From Elephas maximus indicus (Eukaryota > Chordata > Mammalia > Proboscidea > Elephantidae): DNA of 64,000 nt. Shown piece after piece: positions 1-12,399 of this stretch. The number at the start of each line of letters is the position of its first letter. Within the stretch, counting starts at the first letter, position 1. Made by a program: the position numbers and the translations under genes. The DNA is taken from positions 26,123,866 to 26,187,865 of the forward strand of contig NC_064846.1 of the NCBI RefSeq assembly GCF_024166365.1, read 5' to 3'. The notes under the pieces were generated by a model that saw only the letters and a list, made by a program, of their open reading frames with translations, searched no databases and was not told the origin of the DNA.

Positions 1-968
1 TGGCCTCCCTCATCATTGCTGCAAATGCACTAGTGGCCGTGGTTATGATGTTGCTGATTCACAAAAACGATGGTGTGGGTCTCTGCTTCACCTTGAATCT
101 GGCTGTGGCTGACACCTTGATTGGCGTGGCTATCTCTGGCTTAGTCACAGACCAGATTTCCAGCCCTGCTCGGTCCACGCAGAAGACCCTGTGCAGCCTT
201 CGGATGGCATTTGTCACTTCCTCCTCAGCGGCCTCTGTCCTCACGGTCATGCTGATCGCCTTTGACAGGTACCTTGCCATCAAGCAGCCCCTCCGCTACT
301 TCCAGATCATGAGTGGGCTCATGGCTGGGGCCTGCATTGCTGGGCTGTGGTTGGTGTCTTACTTCATTGGCTTCCTCCCACTCGGAGTCCCTGTATTCCA
401 GCAGACCACCTACCAGGGGCCCTGCAGCTTCTTTGCTGTGTTTCACCCTCGCTTCGTGCTGACCCTCTTCTGTGTTGGCTTCTTCCCAGCCCTGCTCCTC
501 TTCGTCTTCTTCTACTGCAACATGCTCAAGATTGCCTCCGTGCACAGCCAGCAGATCCGAAAGATGGAGCATGCGGGGGCCGTGGCTGGAGCTTACCGGC
601 CCCCACGGACTCCCAACGACTTCAAGGCCATCCGCACTGTGGCTGTTCTAATTGGGAGCTTCACTCTGTCCTGGGCCCCCTTCTTTATCACCGGCATTGT
701 GCAGGTGGCCTGCCAGGGCTGCCACCTCTACCTAGTGCTGGAACGGTACCTGTGGCTCCTCGGTGTGGGCAACTCCCTGCTCAACCCACTCATCTATGCC
801 TACTGGCAGAAGGAGGTGAGGCAGCAGCTCTACCAGATGGCCCTGGGAGTGAAGAAGGGACTCACCTCACTCCTCCTCCTTCTCTCTGCCAGGAATGGTG
901 GCCCTGAGGGGCCTAGGGAAAGTTCCTGTCACATCGTCACTATCTCCCACCCACAGCTTGATGCCTAA
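1..968 (+). CDS. GPR119: GPR119, glucose-dependent insulinotropic receptor, 5'-partial
   Basis: Class A G-protein-coupled receptor. Known of the family: it couples to Gs, responds to fatty-acid amides such as oleoylethanolamide, and acts on pancreatic beta cells and gut L cells. The frame is open from base 3 to the TAA at 966-968, giving 321 residues; the human protein has 335, so about 14 N-terminal residues (extracellular tip and start of TM1) lie left of the window. Visible landmarks in human numbering: Cys78 (TLCSLRMAF) and Cys155 (GPCSFFAVF) as the TM3-ECL2 disulfide pair, DRY at 102-104 (nt 264-272) ending TM3, toggle Trp238 in SWAPF of TM6, and NPLIY (nt 783-797) in TM7. The C-terminal tail is hydrophilic. 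No intron interrupts it, as in human, and no frameshift or stop is seen. It converges with SLC25A14, as in human Xq26.1. A 60-residue run reading from GTG at 33 is not the true start. Confidence 0.96.
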   Translation, partial: ASLIIAANALVAVVMMLLIHKNDGVGLCFTLNLAVADTLIGVAISGLVTDQISSPARSTQKTLCSLRMAFVTSSSAASVLTVMLIAFDRYLAIKQPLRYFQIMSGLMAGACIAGLWLVSYFIGFLPLGVPVFQQTTYQGPCSFFAVFHPRFVLTLFCVGFFPALLLFVFFYCNMLKIASVHSQQIRKMEHAGAVAGAYRPPRTPNDFKAIRTVAVLIGSFTLSWAPFFITGIVQVACQGCHLYLVLERYLWLLGVGNSLLNPLIYAYWQKEVRQQLYQMALGVKKGLTSLLLLLSARNGGPEGPRESSCHIVTISHPQLDA

Positions 969-1400
969 AACGGTAAGAGCAGAGAAGTTTCTAAGTGCCT
1001 TCCCCCTCCCTTTTCTGGGCCCCAACCAGGAGATCAGATGGAGCTAAGGGAATTGCTTCAGGCAATTGACCTCTGCCCCACCCCCCTCATCCCCAGGTTG
1101 AGAGGCAACTGAGGCAGCGTCCCGATTTTCTTCTATAATCACTTTCCCCGTTTGCAAACCTCCATTCCTCTCTGTCCTTCTTTTGAAAAAAGCCTGTTTC
1201 TCTTGTACAGGTATGATTACTTAAAGAAATGTACTACATTTCTACTTTCAGAAATGTAGAAATGTACTACTGAAATGATGCTTCTATGTCAAATCCTATT
1301 TTAGAATACACTAGGGAAGCACCCTCCAATACAAATATAATGCAAGCCACATGCATAATTTTAAATGTTCTAGTGGCCACATTAAAAAGGTGAAAATAAT
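969..1400 (+). other. GPR119 3' flank, probable 3' UTR
   Basis: Non-coding sequence after the GPR119 stop. The first AATAAA-like hexamer I find is ATTAAA at 1381-1386, followed by a GT-rich run (1399-1414) that could act as the downstream element. The hexamer sits in what looks like an old interspersed repeat, so the cleavage site is a weak guess. Confidence 0.3.
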
Positions 1401-1800
1401 GTTGTTGTTGTTTTTTAATAATTTTTGTTGTTGAGAATATACACAGCAGAACATATACCAATTCAACAGTTTCCGCATGTACAATTCAGTGACATTGATT
1501 ACGTTCTTCGAGTTGTACAACCATGCTCACCCTCCTTTTCTGAACTGTTCCTCCCTCATTAACATAAGCTCGCTGCCCCCTAAGTTTCCTATCTAATCTT
1601 TTGAGTTTAATTTTTTTAACCCAATATATCCAAAATATTATCACTTCAACATGTAGTCAGTATAATTATCCTATTTTTCATACTAAGTCTTTGAAATCCA
1701 GTGTGTATTTTACCCTTACAGCACATTTCAGTTCAAACTAGCCATATTTCAAATGCTAATAGCCACGTGTGGCTAGTGGCTACTGTACTGGACCACACGG
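1285..1800 (+). repeat. Old interspersed repeat split by an L1 piece
   Basis: The flanks (about 1285-1410 and 1620-1800, with 'agccacgtgtggctagtggc' near 1760) resemble a common ancient mammalian repeat. The middle (about 1418-1615) resembles the 3' end of a - strand L1; a related piece lies at 44385-44760. Family names are not certain. Confidence 0.45.
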
Positions 1801-2049
1801 CACTAGAGAAATGAGACGGACTCTTTTTAACTGTTTACTGATTGCCTTGGTAAAGTGAGGGATTCCTGTACCTCCTGCCCTCCACCATTTATCTGTGGTA
1901 TAAATCGGGATTTTATATAGCGAGTTTGCATAAAGTGTAGGAACCCAAATTAGATTCCAAAGCTTGTCTCCTCCCACACCTCATGGTATTCAAAACAGTG
2001 TTTCTTTGGGGAATATCCTACCTTGCAATTATTTCTGCTGTTACCCCTC

Positions 2050-2212
2050 CTGGAGCCCTGGTGGCACAGTGATTAAGCATTCGGCTGCTAACTAAAAGGC
2101 TGGCAGTTCAAATCCACCAGTCGCTGCTCAGAAACCCAATGGGGCAGTTCTACTCTGTCGTATAGAGTCACTGAGTCGCTTCCGACTCAGCGGCAGTGGG
2201 TTTGGTTTTTAG
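2050..2212 (+). repeat. AfroSINE (tRNA-headed SINE with RTE tail)
   Basis: A tRNA-like head with A and B boxes (ggtggcacagtgattaag, ggcagttcaaatccacc) is followed by the standard body (ggggcagttctactctgtc) and the RTE-like tail (tcgcttccgactcagcggca). Full-length short form, moderately diverged. Confidence 0.9.
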
Positions 2213-3807
2213 ATTACCCCTCCCAATCCACCAACTTTTTTTAACTCAGTGGTGCTCCTTCCCCTCAGTTGGCCTAATATACCCTTTGTAGCTACTTGCT
2301 AATAACAATGTTCAACCACAAATCCTGAGACACCGGGGGAGGGAAGGAAAAGGCGGAAGGGGTAGGAGGCACCAACACAGGTGCTGCTGTGTTCTCCACA
2401 CTGGGCCCACTTCGCTCCTCAGAGCTAGACCTTCTTCCATTTACTCATAAATCTGCATTTTCCTAAGAAACTGTCCCACAGGAGGATGCCACCAGAGATA
2501 AGCTGAGGAGCAGATGCCTCATTCTGCTTTCTGTGGGGTACAGAAACTGATGATGTTGGCAGCTGAGAACTATGCTCAGGCTCCCTCTGGGCAACTCTGG
2601 CGGCAGAAACTTGAGAACAGAATGGGGAGGAAATCGGGGAACCACTCTCTGCCTTCCAGAGCTTCCCTGGAACCCTTTCCCTAACCCCCTGATCTCCTCA
2701 CAGACCCCTAGCAAGTTGGGCTCTCAAGGCCCTACACTGGATTATCTCCCTAGAAAGCTGCTGAGTTGACAACAAAAGAGGGCAAGAAGAAACAGAAACA
2801 GTACGGATTAATTTGTCTGGGATTTGGTGCTAAAACAACGTTGGTAGAATTGGCCAAGCTAAGCTGAGAGATGCAAACAGTAAGCTGGTAATTAACTTCA
2901 GGGAAAGCCAGGCTTCTGCTACAGACCCTGGGGTCTCAGAGCTGCTGTGACAGGACGAGAAGCAGAAAACAAGGTTCTAAAGTGATGGCCTGAGGATGCA
3001 TTTGAGTCCAACGTGTAATGGCTAATTCCAAGAGACCCTTGAAAGATTTCATTCAAATCTCAAACTATAATGTTCAGAAACTGGATGGAATCCAGCCATC
3101 TCTTCTCAAAGGATTGTCACTACATCATGATACTCTGAGCTTGGGTTTTGTTAATTTCCCTTTAGTCTTAGCTTAAGTGCCAGCTTTCTTTCGTCAGTTG
3201 TTCAGGGGGTAATGGTCCTTCTTTTCAATGTCCGTACTCTCAAAAATTCCCTTCTCACTATTCTTCACCCTGAACCTTCAGCCCAAGTGGCCTGTTTCTC
3301 ACTGATCTATTCTAATATACATCACCCTCCTTTGGTAGATCTTTTTGCAGCTGCTCTGCTTACCACTCTGGCCCAGAGGAAGAACATGCTTGCCTTCGCC
3401 ATAGTATGCTTTATGTTCCTACAACTGAAGACTTCTTGGCTCTCACGTGGATGATGAAACTCAATGCCTTGAAGTGCTGAACATCCAGCAAGTAACAATT
3501 ATGCCAGGAAAAAGAAACACTCTTGAATTGGGTTTTGAGTCACTGGAAACTAGGTAAAATACAAATAGTAACTGTGTTTCAGACAAAATTGAAAACAGGC
3601 TCAAATCAATGTTCTCCTTATTGGTAGCTCAAAGGGGGCTTAATTTCCTGGCTTTGCTGCAAGGGACTTGCCAAGGTAACATACGCAAAGTGGAATGAAA
3701 ATTAGTTAGGTTACAGGAGAAAGGCAGGTGCTGAGGGGAGGCTACGTGATTGATCAGTGTGTTATTAGTTTCAGTCTGACTAAGAAATCCTCTAATCCCT
3801 GGGGTTC
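2213..3807. other. Intergenic stretch, no gene recognised
   Basis: Short open frames on both strands show no family resemblance. No clear repeat was recognised; the region is probably old unique sequence between GPR119 and SLC25A14. Confidence 0.5.
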
Positions 3808-4032
3808 AGTGTGTGTAGTGGAAAAAATCACAGGCTTTGAAGTCCAACAGACCAGTGTTCAAATTATGAGTCAGTCATTTAAGTTCTCAAACCTAACCAT
3901 TTCCTCACTTACAAAAGTGGGGTAGTAATGCCTACCATGTATGATTACAGTGAGAATTTACTCAGATAATGTATGTGAACATACCTAGTAAAGTACAGCA
4001 CATTGTCAGTGCTCAGAAAATGTTAGTTCTCT
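3808..4032 (+). repeat. MIR element
   Basis: Diverged but ordered MIR landmarks: 'caggctttgaagtccaacag', a core corresponding to the usual 'cctcatctgtaaaatggggataataa' region, and a 3' end 'cagcacattgtcagtgctca'. Ancient mammalian tRNA-derived SINE. Confidence 0.6.
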
Positions 4033-4664
4033 TTTCTTTCTCTTCCTTGAAAAACCTGAAGAATGAAACGGCCAACTGACCAATTTCAGGGAGTCTATCA
4101 CGTTCAGGTATTAAGACCTTCAGGACAAAAACAATTAGGCCCAGAACTCTGAATTACTCAACCACAATTGGGATTTTGGAAAATGAGTGATGAGAGGTGA
4201 CTCAAGTTGAAAAAGACAAACAGTAAACGTAATACCCAACATCAAGCTAGACCAAACAAGTCACCATTATCATACAGGTGACTTTAAGAGCAGCCATAAT
4301 TAAGAACGCTGCATTTAATAAGCTACCAAGAGCAGAAATACAGACTGTTATGCAAAATGCTATTGGCTTTCTTGGATGCAGGCTCCTTTACAGATAAGAG
4401 AATGCACTGGTGGGGAAACACTTAGATTTCATTCAATGTTGTCTCCTAATGAACTTGCAAAGAAGCCAGATTTGGTTCAGCAATTTGATGAAGATATACA
4501 AACAATATTAAGACCCTGTATGATAGAATGTAGGTCAATCAATCCCATTTATAGTTTTCATGAACAGCTTACAGTGAAGTTTGTTATAAAAATTGTGACA
4601 TGATTAAGTTTTATATTAATTCCTTGGGTAGCTAGAGTTAGACGTATTATACCTGTTTCAGAGG
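4033..4664. other. Intergenic stretch with one unrecognised 75-codon frame
   Basis: A frame at 4376-4603 (+) encodes 75 residues that look protein-like but match no family I know. It has no splice-site context and no conserved neighbours, so I do not call it a gene. Confidence 0.35.
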
Positions 4665-4757
4665 ACTAAAAAAAAAAACAAAACCAAAACAAACCCATTG
4701 CCATCAAGGTGATTCCGACTCATGATGACCCTATAGGACAGAGTAAAACTGCCCCTA
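4665..4757 (-). repeat. AfroSINE fragment (tail and body)
   Basis: The inverted RTE-like tail (attccgactcatgatgaccc, with cccattgccatcaaggtg) follows an A-rich stretch. Only the 3' part of the SINE is present. Confidence 0.75.
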
Positions 4758-5364
4758 AAACTAGTCTTATGTAAAATATAAGAACACGTACCCCTCTGTA
4801 CAGGGGTACTTTGCATTGTTTCGCAAGTGTTAGAGGCAGGGTTCCCTGACCTACCAACACACTCTTGCTTATCCACATGACCAATAAGCACCTCTCTGAG
4901 ACCTGGCCAGCCAGAGTTAGCCTTAGAATACCTTCTCCCTATGTGGAGAAGTATTAACTGGTTCAAATGGAAACTGGACTCATGACTCTGATTTCATCCT
5001 CACCATGTTCGGGTCAGTCACTGGCTAACCTGAACAGAGGCACAAGAAATACTTCAAGAACACACATAGAACAAGAGGAGCCATGGTGTCAGGAGCTGGG
5101 TAACGAGCAGCAAGGAACCCAAGGGCAGACCACAACTCCTTGGCTACTGTCAGCCACTCACTTATTTTGTAACCTCTCAGTAACTTCCATGCCATCCTTC
5201 AGACTGATGACTGGTCTGGAATGTCCTTTTAACTAACAAATCTACATTTGTTATTTCTGCAGTCCTATAAACTCAATGGTGGTGTCTACAAATGTCAACT
5301 GTCATTCATTCATTCAGTCATGCATTCATCTATCCATTCATCTACCTACCCTACAAAAATTTAT

Positions 5365-5545
5365 TGAGAGCCAGGTGATAAAATTGCCCCAGCTTTACTG
5401 GGATTTCTTTTTGAGATAGACATAGATACACATATGATATGTATTATTCTTTTATGATTATAAAGCAATTTTTGTTCATTATGGAAATTTTTGAAAATGC
5501 AGAAAATCATAAAGGTACCTATAATAATGCCTTTGAATTATGGTG
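5365..5545 (-). repeat. Old L1-type relic, left part
   Basis: AT-rich sequence resembling the 3' region of ancient L1M elements. It seems to continue at 5896-6240, so the RTE fragment at 5546-5890 would have inserted into it. Assigned by general pattern only. Confidence 0.4.
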
Positions 5546-5890
5546 TTGGCAAAGAATACTGAATATATCATGGACTGCCAGGAGAACGAACAATCTGTCT
5601 TGGAAGAAATACAGCCAGAGTGCTCCTTGGAAGCAAGGGTGGTGAGACTTCGTCTCACATACTCTGGACATGTTATCAGGAGGGACTGGTCCCTGGAGAA
5701 GGACATCATGCCTGGTGAAGTAGAGGGTCAGTGAAAAAGAGGAAGACCCTCGATGAGATAGATTAACACAGTGGCTGCGACAATGGGTTCAAACATAACG
5801 ATTGTTTTGGATGGTGTAGAACTGGGCAGTGCTTCATTCTGTTGTACACAGGGTCACTATGAGTTGGAATCAACTCGACAGCACTTAACA
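5546..5890 (+). repeat. AfroRTE LINE, 3' end
   Basis: Matches the 3' end of the larger RTE copy at 37846-38945 in order: 'ggacatgttatcaggaggga', 'gagaaggacatcatgcctgg', 'gtagagggtcagtgaaaaag', and the terminal 'gagttggaatcaactcgaca' then 'acttaacaacac'. 5'-truncated, as most LINE copies are. Its last ~40 bases are the same sequence that ends the AfroSINEs. Confidence 0.88.
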
Positions 5891-5895
5891 ACACA

Positions 5896-6240
5896 GTAAT
5901 ACCATCCAGAGATGACTTTTAGTCTCCTTTATCTGATTTATTTTCACTTAGCATTATATTGTGCCCATTTTCCCATACCGTTAAGTCTTCTTCAAAAACA
6001 CAACTTGTAATGGTTGCATGTTTTTTCAATATATGAGTAGATAATATTTTAACCTACAGTTGTGCATTTATGTCATTTCCAATTTTTCACCATTATAACA
6101 GCACTGTAAATACCCTGGTGTAAATCTTTGACACATCTCTGTTTAACTCCTTAGGATAAATTCTCCAAAGCAGTATTACTAGGTCAAGGAGTATTAAGCA
6201 TTATAGGAATTTTGGTTCATATTTTTGCTGGCATTTCTAG
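5896..6240 (-). repeat. Old L1-type relic, right part
   Basis: Resembles the same ancient L1 3' region as 33450-33590 ('aatggttgcatgttttttca', 'catttccaatttttcaccat'). Strand and family are tentative. Confidence 0.4.
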
Positions 6241-8349
6241 AAGTGTGATGTTTCCTAGGCTATCTGCTAAAAGAAGTCATAAGACAGCCATAAATGAACA
6301 GACCACACTGATATGAATATCTCAGAGAAATAAAAAGGACCACCACTGTCCATGAGCATGGCTTCCTGAAAGCATAAATCACTCTGAGGGGGTGAACTGG
6401 CTGTTTTGTTACAAAAGGAAACCTCTTGATATGTCCAGCTGCTTGGGTAAATCTGCCTCCTGCAAACAGAAATCTGGGCAAATGGGCCACGGTCATTTAA
6501 AAGTACCACTCACAGTACAACTGTATCACCACTACACCACGGTAATATCCAGGTATCCATTTTTACTCTTAAAATTCCCCGATGTGGTTGCTTTGTGCAA
6601 TACCACAAAATGCTAGGTAGGCACGAGACTATGAAAACATTTTCCCGTGGAGCTAGGAGGCAGGTCTTGATGCAGCTGAAGCCTTGTTGAAAGGGGAAAA
6701 TGGGCTCCACCTAATGGCTCAATCGTGGCAGGGTAAAGTGCATGGGAGCTTAACGTGCTACAAAGGAGCCATATGTTCACTGGGTTTACAAGCTGTTGGG
6801 ACCATAACCAGCCACAAGGCTCCAAGGGCCCTCTCATGAGGAGTCTTAGAAACGACCAGTGCAGCTGCTAAGGGTCTCAGAGTCTGCTTTAGTATATAAT
6901 GCAGTTCCTGTTTCTTTAAAAACCCCTTCTACACAGTAGGACAGGCGGGATTCATCTGCCCCAGCACACTGGAGGGCCTCAAATCATGCAGGGCCAAGAG
7001 CCTGAGCTCGTCCCCTCATCTAACTGCTCAGGTTCATTCTCATTTGGGGTATGTTGCCCAACAATCCCACAATTGGATCATATTTCCCATTTACTATAAT
7101 AAACCCACATCTGTTCCAGTTCTGTCTCAATTGTGTTGACATTAAGGCACCAAAAAGCTGATAAACTCGCTGAGATACCACAGTCACTGGCCCCGTAAAA
7201 TGTCATGTTATCTTACAGACCCGTTCGATGCGCTTTTACCGCCTGTAGTATTTTTGCAGACTTGCCCACTGAGCCAGTCAACAAATACAAAAGCATTTCC
7301 TACAGAAATGCAAACTGGTGTCATCTCACCTCGGAGGTGATTAAAAAAAGAAGAAGAAGAAAAGCGAGAAAACTAAACCCAGAAATTAGAGCTGAATGGC
7401 TAACAGGTTATTTCCAGTGTGAAAACAAGACTCACGATTCAAACATTTCTTATAGAAAATTCCAACCACTACTTTAAGATGACCAGGTCCTTTAGGAATC
7501 TTAGACAATGAACTTGTTAATTTTTTTTTCCTAAATAAATGGGGGAGACAAGGATGTATTGAGTGTTCGTAGTGAGTAAGGCACAGCCCAAAATACGGCT
7601 GTCTTCTGATGCTGAGACACTGAATAGAAGAAATATCCTTTATAGTGAAACCTCAGGATTTAAGATTAATGTGGCCACTCTGAGAAGATACTCATTTTTT
7701 AAAAATGCAATTTTATTACTTTAACTTACATGTAATATCCAACTGGGCTAGGCTGACAAAAATATTATCCCTTAAGTGATAGGCTTTAGTGAATAGAGAA
7801 TTATTTACAATCAGGTTCTCAGTAATAATTTAATCATTCCTCCTATAAATTTGTTCACAAGCACAACAAAACACGTCTTTGCATTGGAGAAGAGAGGGTG
7901 AGAAGAGGTTACCCCAAGTCTAGCCCCATGTCCAAATTATTAAAATTTCCACTAGTGGCATCTCTACCAATGATTTCAAGTTATTCAGTAAATGGTAGAA
8001 TGTACCATAGGAATATGTTTGTGTTGTTCTGGTGTGCCATCTCCCAGAGCAGGACCCTCTTTCTGAACCCTGCTGTGTGATCCCTGGTCAACTGTGCTCA
8101 CTTAAGACTGGAGGAAGGAGTAATGAAGGTAGTGGAGTAGTGATGAAGGAGGTCACGGAAGGAAGAGGGGCAAGGGGAAAACGATATAGTCGCAGTTGCC
8201 ATTCACCAGGAAAAGACTCTAAATCCAGAATTACAGGTAAGTGTCAAAGAGTAGGGCCAACGCAAAAACCATTGACCTTCTTTCTCCCAGGGTACTATAA
8301 AGATAGGGGAATTAATGAAATCAATATTCTTTACTGGGCAAGGCTAAGT
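6241..8349. other. Intergenic stretch, no feature recognised
   Basis: About 2.1 kb without a recognisable gene or young repeat. Short frames here show no family resemblance and overlap each other on both strands. Confidence 0.5.
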
Positions 8350-8602
8350 CAGCATACCTCTAGCTTAGTGGTTATAAGCATGAGCTCATGAGCCAGACTG
8401 CCTGGGTTAGAACCTGGCTCTGCCATTTCCTAATGGCAAAGTACTTCACCTCTCTATACCTCAGCTTCTCATTTGAAAGCGGGAATAATAATCCCTACCT
8501 CATAGACTGATTATAAGGATGTAAACAGATTTATAAACATAAAAACACTTAGAACAGAACCTGGTACATAATGAAAGTCATATGTTAGCTATTATTACTG
8601 AC
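8350..8602 (+). repeat. MIR element, nearly full length
   Basis: Clear MIR order: 'ttagtggttataagcatgag', 'ccagactgcctgggttagaa', 'tggctctgccatttcctaat', 'cctctctatacctcagcttc', 'gggaataataatccctacct', and the 3' 'cagaacctggtacataatga'. Confidence 0.85.
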
Positions 8603-8660
8603 TTGTCTCATGTTCCATCTTATTAAAAAAAATCAAAAGTTTCTTCCTCTTATAACCTAC

Positions 8661-8822
8661 CCAAAAAACCCATTGCCGTTGAGTCAATCCCGACTCATAG
8701 CAACCCTTTAGGACCGAGTAGAACTGCTCCATACAGTTTCCAAGGAGCGCCTGGTGGATTCGAACTGCTGACCTCTTGGTTGGCGGCCGTAGCGCTTAAC
8801 CACTATGCTACCAGGGTTTCCC
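8661..8822 (-). repeat. AfroSINE
   Basis: Complete short form read from its tail (cccattgccgttgagtcaat) to its head (ctatgctaccagggtttcc). The box B complement 'ggattcgaactgctgacc' is well kept. Confidence 0.92.
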
Positions 8823-9079
8823 CATCTTATAGCCTACAGACTTTGATAATCATTTATTCCTTCAAACCTGGAATAATACACAAGGCTCTCCTGACTAGAA
8901 ATGTCAGTTGTTTAATCTTCAGGTTGCTGGTAACATGGTGGATTTACTCATTCCAAAGGAAAATATCCAAATAATAATCTGGAGTTAATATGAACCAATC
9001 TGTATTTTATTACCAAGCAGCTTCACTGAAATCCCTCACTAGCCATCTTAAGGTTACCAGTGTAATCAATTCAAACCAC

Positions 9080-9830
9080 ATGCTGGCTTTAAAAACAAAA
9101 GAACAGCTTTACAGACATAATTTACATACCATAAAGTTCACCGATTTAAAGCATACGATTTAATGGTTTTTCGTATATTTACAGAGCTGCGCAAGCAACA
9201 CCAGATCTAATTTTAGAACGTTTTCATCATCCCAAAAAGAAACCTAGTACTCATTAGCAGTCCCTCCCCATCTCCCCCCAAAGCCTAACCAACTACTAAT
9301 CTACTTTCTGCCTCTACAGGTTTGCCTCTTCTGGATACTTCTCATGAATGGGATTGTACAATATGTGGCCTTTCGTGCCTGGCTTTTTATTTAGTACAAT
9401 GTTTTTGAGGTTCACCCATGTGGTAGCATGTATAGGGACTTCATTTCATTTAATGGGTAAATAATATTCCATTATATGGATATATGACAATTTGTTTATC
9501 CATTCATCATTTGATAGATATTTGGGTTATTTCCCCCTTTTGGCTATTATGTGTAATGCTGCTATGAATATTCATGTACAAGTGTTTGTGCGAACATGTA
9601 TTTTCAACTCTCTTGGCGATATACCTAGGAGTGGAATTGCTGGGTCATATAGTAACACTGTTTAAATTTTTGAGGAACTGCCAAACTGTTTTCCAAAGTA
9701 GCTGCAGCATTTTGCATTTCCACCAGCAATGTATGGGAGTTCCAGTTTCTTCACATCCTCACCAACACTTGCTATTGTCCGTCTTTTTGAGATGCTGGGC
9801 TTTTTAACTGGGGAAAGAATTATTTCTCTT
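9080..9830 (-). repeat. Old L1 3' region
   Basis: Reads as the inverted 3' part of a mammalian L1: 'cataaagttcaccgatttaa', 'tggtagcatgtatagggact', 'ggagtggaattgctgggtca', 'ccaaactgttttccaaagta'. Coding frames across it are not intact. Confidence 0.7.
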
Positions 9831-10114
9831 CCCAATTAGTGATGCCTGTTTATCTTTGTGAGCAGTTTTCTTTTTTTAATTACTAGACTTTATATTTTAG
9901 AAGTTTTAGGTTTACAGATAAATTGAGCAGGTTATACAGAGAGTTCACCTCATCTTGTTTTGTTTTGTTTTGACAAACAAGAGTTCAACCAAGGTCCTTC
10001 ATCCCTTTAAAACTTGTTTGCTTGTGCTCATTGATTCTGAAAGATCTCTTCCAACCTACCTTTAAAAGACACAGGTGGATCTATTTCATATCTGATGTGC
10101 CCCTAAAAGGTTAT

Positions 10115-10610
10115 TTTTCAATCAAAAATGGCAAATCAATCCAGAAACAGAGGAATGAATAAACAAATTGTGGTATACACATATCACAATTATGTATATA
10201 CATACCACAATTATTCAGCCATAAAAAGGAATGAAGTACTGATAGATGCTGCAACATGGGTGAAACTTGCAGATAGTAAGCTAAGTGAAAGAAGCCAGTT
10301 TAAAAAGGGCAAATACTGTATAACTCCATTTATATGAAATAACCAAAGTAGGCAGATTCATAGAGACAGAATGCAGATTGCTGGTTGCCAGGGACTGGGG
10401 GCGGGGGCGGGTGGAGAAGGGAATAGACAGCAACTGCTTGCTGGGCACGGGGTTTTCTTAGGGTGATGAAAATTATTTGAAACTAGAGAGAGGTGGTAGT
10501 TGCACAACATTGTGAATGTACCAGATGCCAATGAATTTTTCACTTTAAAATGGCTAATTTTATGTTATGTAATTTCATCTAAAAATCCTGCAAATCAAAT
10601 GCATAATAGA
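10115..10610 (+). repeat. Old L1 3' UTR
   Basis: The same repeat type recurs at 17095-17480 and 28616-29190: 'ttattcagccataaaaagga', 'atagagacagaatgcagatt', 'tggttgccagggactggggg'. It carries an internal near-duplication, 'catatcacaattatgtatat' against 'cataccacaattattcagcc'. Confidence 0.7.
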
Positions 10611-10867
10611 GAGCTTGTTGCCTAAGAGAACCCTATGGTGAATACTTTTGTGAAGCAGTGAATTCTTAAGACATGTGAAATAATTCCCTTCAAATGTCAT
10701 GTGTTTAGAGGTAGATCCTTATTTCCCGCCTGGGGCACTCTTACTGTGGCCTATTTCATTATTGGACTGCAGTTAACCCTTAGTGTTCAATCAAACTATT
10801 CTACTCACCATATAGGTTACCTGAGGGGATGCTGTATTAACCCGTGAGTAAGGATAGGATGTTGTAG

Positions 10868-11072
10868 TTGCTGTTGTTAGGTGCCATCCAGTTGATTCCA
10901 ATTCACAGCGACCCGATGTGACAGGGTAGAACTGCCCCATAGGGCTTCTTACGCTCTAATCCTTATGGAAGCAGATCGCCAGGTCTTTCTCCTGCAGAGC
11001 CGCTTGGGTGAGTTCAAACCACCGACCTTTCGGTTAGCAGCTGAATACCTAACCATTGTGCCCACCAGCACT
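10868..11072 (-). repeat. AfroSINE, long form
   Basis: About 40 bases longer than the short form: between body and head it keeps the segment 'taatccttatggaagcagat' then 'cgccaggtctttctcctgca'. The tail at left contains 'gttgttaggtgccatccagt', matching the RTE terminus. Confidence 0.85.
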
Positions 11073-11339
11073 ACTATACCAAAAATAAAAATAGTAAAAG
11101 TCAAGTTCTTTAATTTGGACTTTGTCCATGACTATAAAAAAAGCTACAATAAAAGTGGCAATCCTTACGTCTTTGGTAATCTGGGTAAAGATTTCATAGC
11201 TTCAAACTATTGTTCTCCAAATTTTATATGGAAAATAATTAACCCTCACTGCCTCCTTTACTCTTTTTCCCATTGCCAGAACATAGTAGTCTCTTTTTTT
11301 TTTTTAGATGACTTCGGGCTGGGTGTTTAGTCATTGGCA

Positions 11340-12395
11340 GTGTCCTCTGCTGATTTTCTCCCCAACTGCTTTATGTTGGAGTGACCCAGCCTCAGTTATT
11401 GGACTCTTGTCTATTTACACTCACTTCCTTGGTGATCTCATTCATCTTTAAGTGCCACAGATATGCTGATGACTTCCAAATGTACATTCCCCAACTCATA
11501 CCTCCCTCCTGAGCACCGTATTTCTCTGCCCCAGTGCTCACTCCACATCTCTGTTAAAGTCTAGTAGGCTCTTCAGACTTAACGTGCACAAAACAAAACT
11601 CCTAATTTCCCCCCAAATAGCTCTGTTCCTTCCACAGTCTTCCCCATCTCTATGGCAATGCTACCCTTTCAGTGGTTCAGGCTAAAAACCTTGGAGTAAT
11701 CCTTAATTCTACTTCCTCTCTCTCACAACCCACATCCTATCCTCCAGCAAATCATATCTGTTCTTCTCCAAAATATATCTAGAATTCCAACCCCTTCTCA
11801 CAACCTCCATTACTACTACCCTCACGCAAGCCACCAATACTTCTTGCCTGAATCATGGCATTAGACTCCAGACACACTCTCACCTCAGGGCCTTTGTACT
11901 TGCTTTAACCCTAGATGGGCTTTCTCATCCCCTAGAGACTTCAATCAAATGTTGCTTTCTCCATGCTGACTTTTCCTGACCTCTCTGTTTAAGACTATGA
12001 CCCTGCCCTGGCATTCCTCAACCCTCTTCCCTACTTTATTTTTCTACAAAGCATTTATTACCATCTAATAATATACTATACGGAAACTTGGTGGCAAAGT
12101 GCTTAAGGACTCAGAGTGCTAACCAAAAGGTTGGCGGTTCAAATCCACCAGCCACTCTTTGGAAACCCTACGGGGCAGTTCTATCCTGTCCTATAGGGTC
12201 CCTATGAGTTAGAATCAACTCAAAGGCACACAACAATAACAAATACACATTTTACTTATTAATCTTTTATCATGTCTCCCTTTTGTAGAATATAAGCTCC
12301 ATGAGGGCAGTGATATTTATCTGTTTTGTTTACTGCTGTATCCCCAGTGCCTGTATAAAAGCTCAATAAATATTTGTTCAATGAATGAATAAATA
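11340..12395 (+). repeat. LINE2 (L2) relic, ORF end and 3' end
   Basis: Recognised by ordered L2 landmarks: 'agatatgctgatgacttcca' (remnant of the RT YADD box), 'aaaccttggagtaatcctta', and the typical 3' end 'tccatgagggcagtgatatt' to 'ctcaataaatatttgttcaa'. The AfroSINE at 12079-12240 is inserted in it. Confidence 0.8.
12079..12240 (+). repeat. AfroSINE inserted in L2
   Basis: Full short form with head 'ttggtggcaaagtgcttaag', box B 'ggcggttcaaatccacc' and a tail ending 'acacaacaataac'. L2 sequence continues on both sides. Confidence 0.88.
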
Positions 12396-12399
12396 ACAG

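Noticed and set aside
2050..2130. tRNA-like head of the AfroSINE (and of all other copies) as tRNA genes
   Set aside because: They are SINE heads: they lack acceptor-stem pairing and continue directly into the SINE body and RTE tail.
4376..4603. 75-codon frame with protein-like composition
   Set aside because: No recognised family, no partner exons and no repeat or conserved context. A retrocopy fragment is possible but unsupported.
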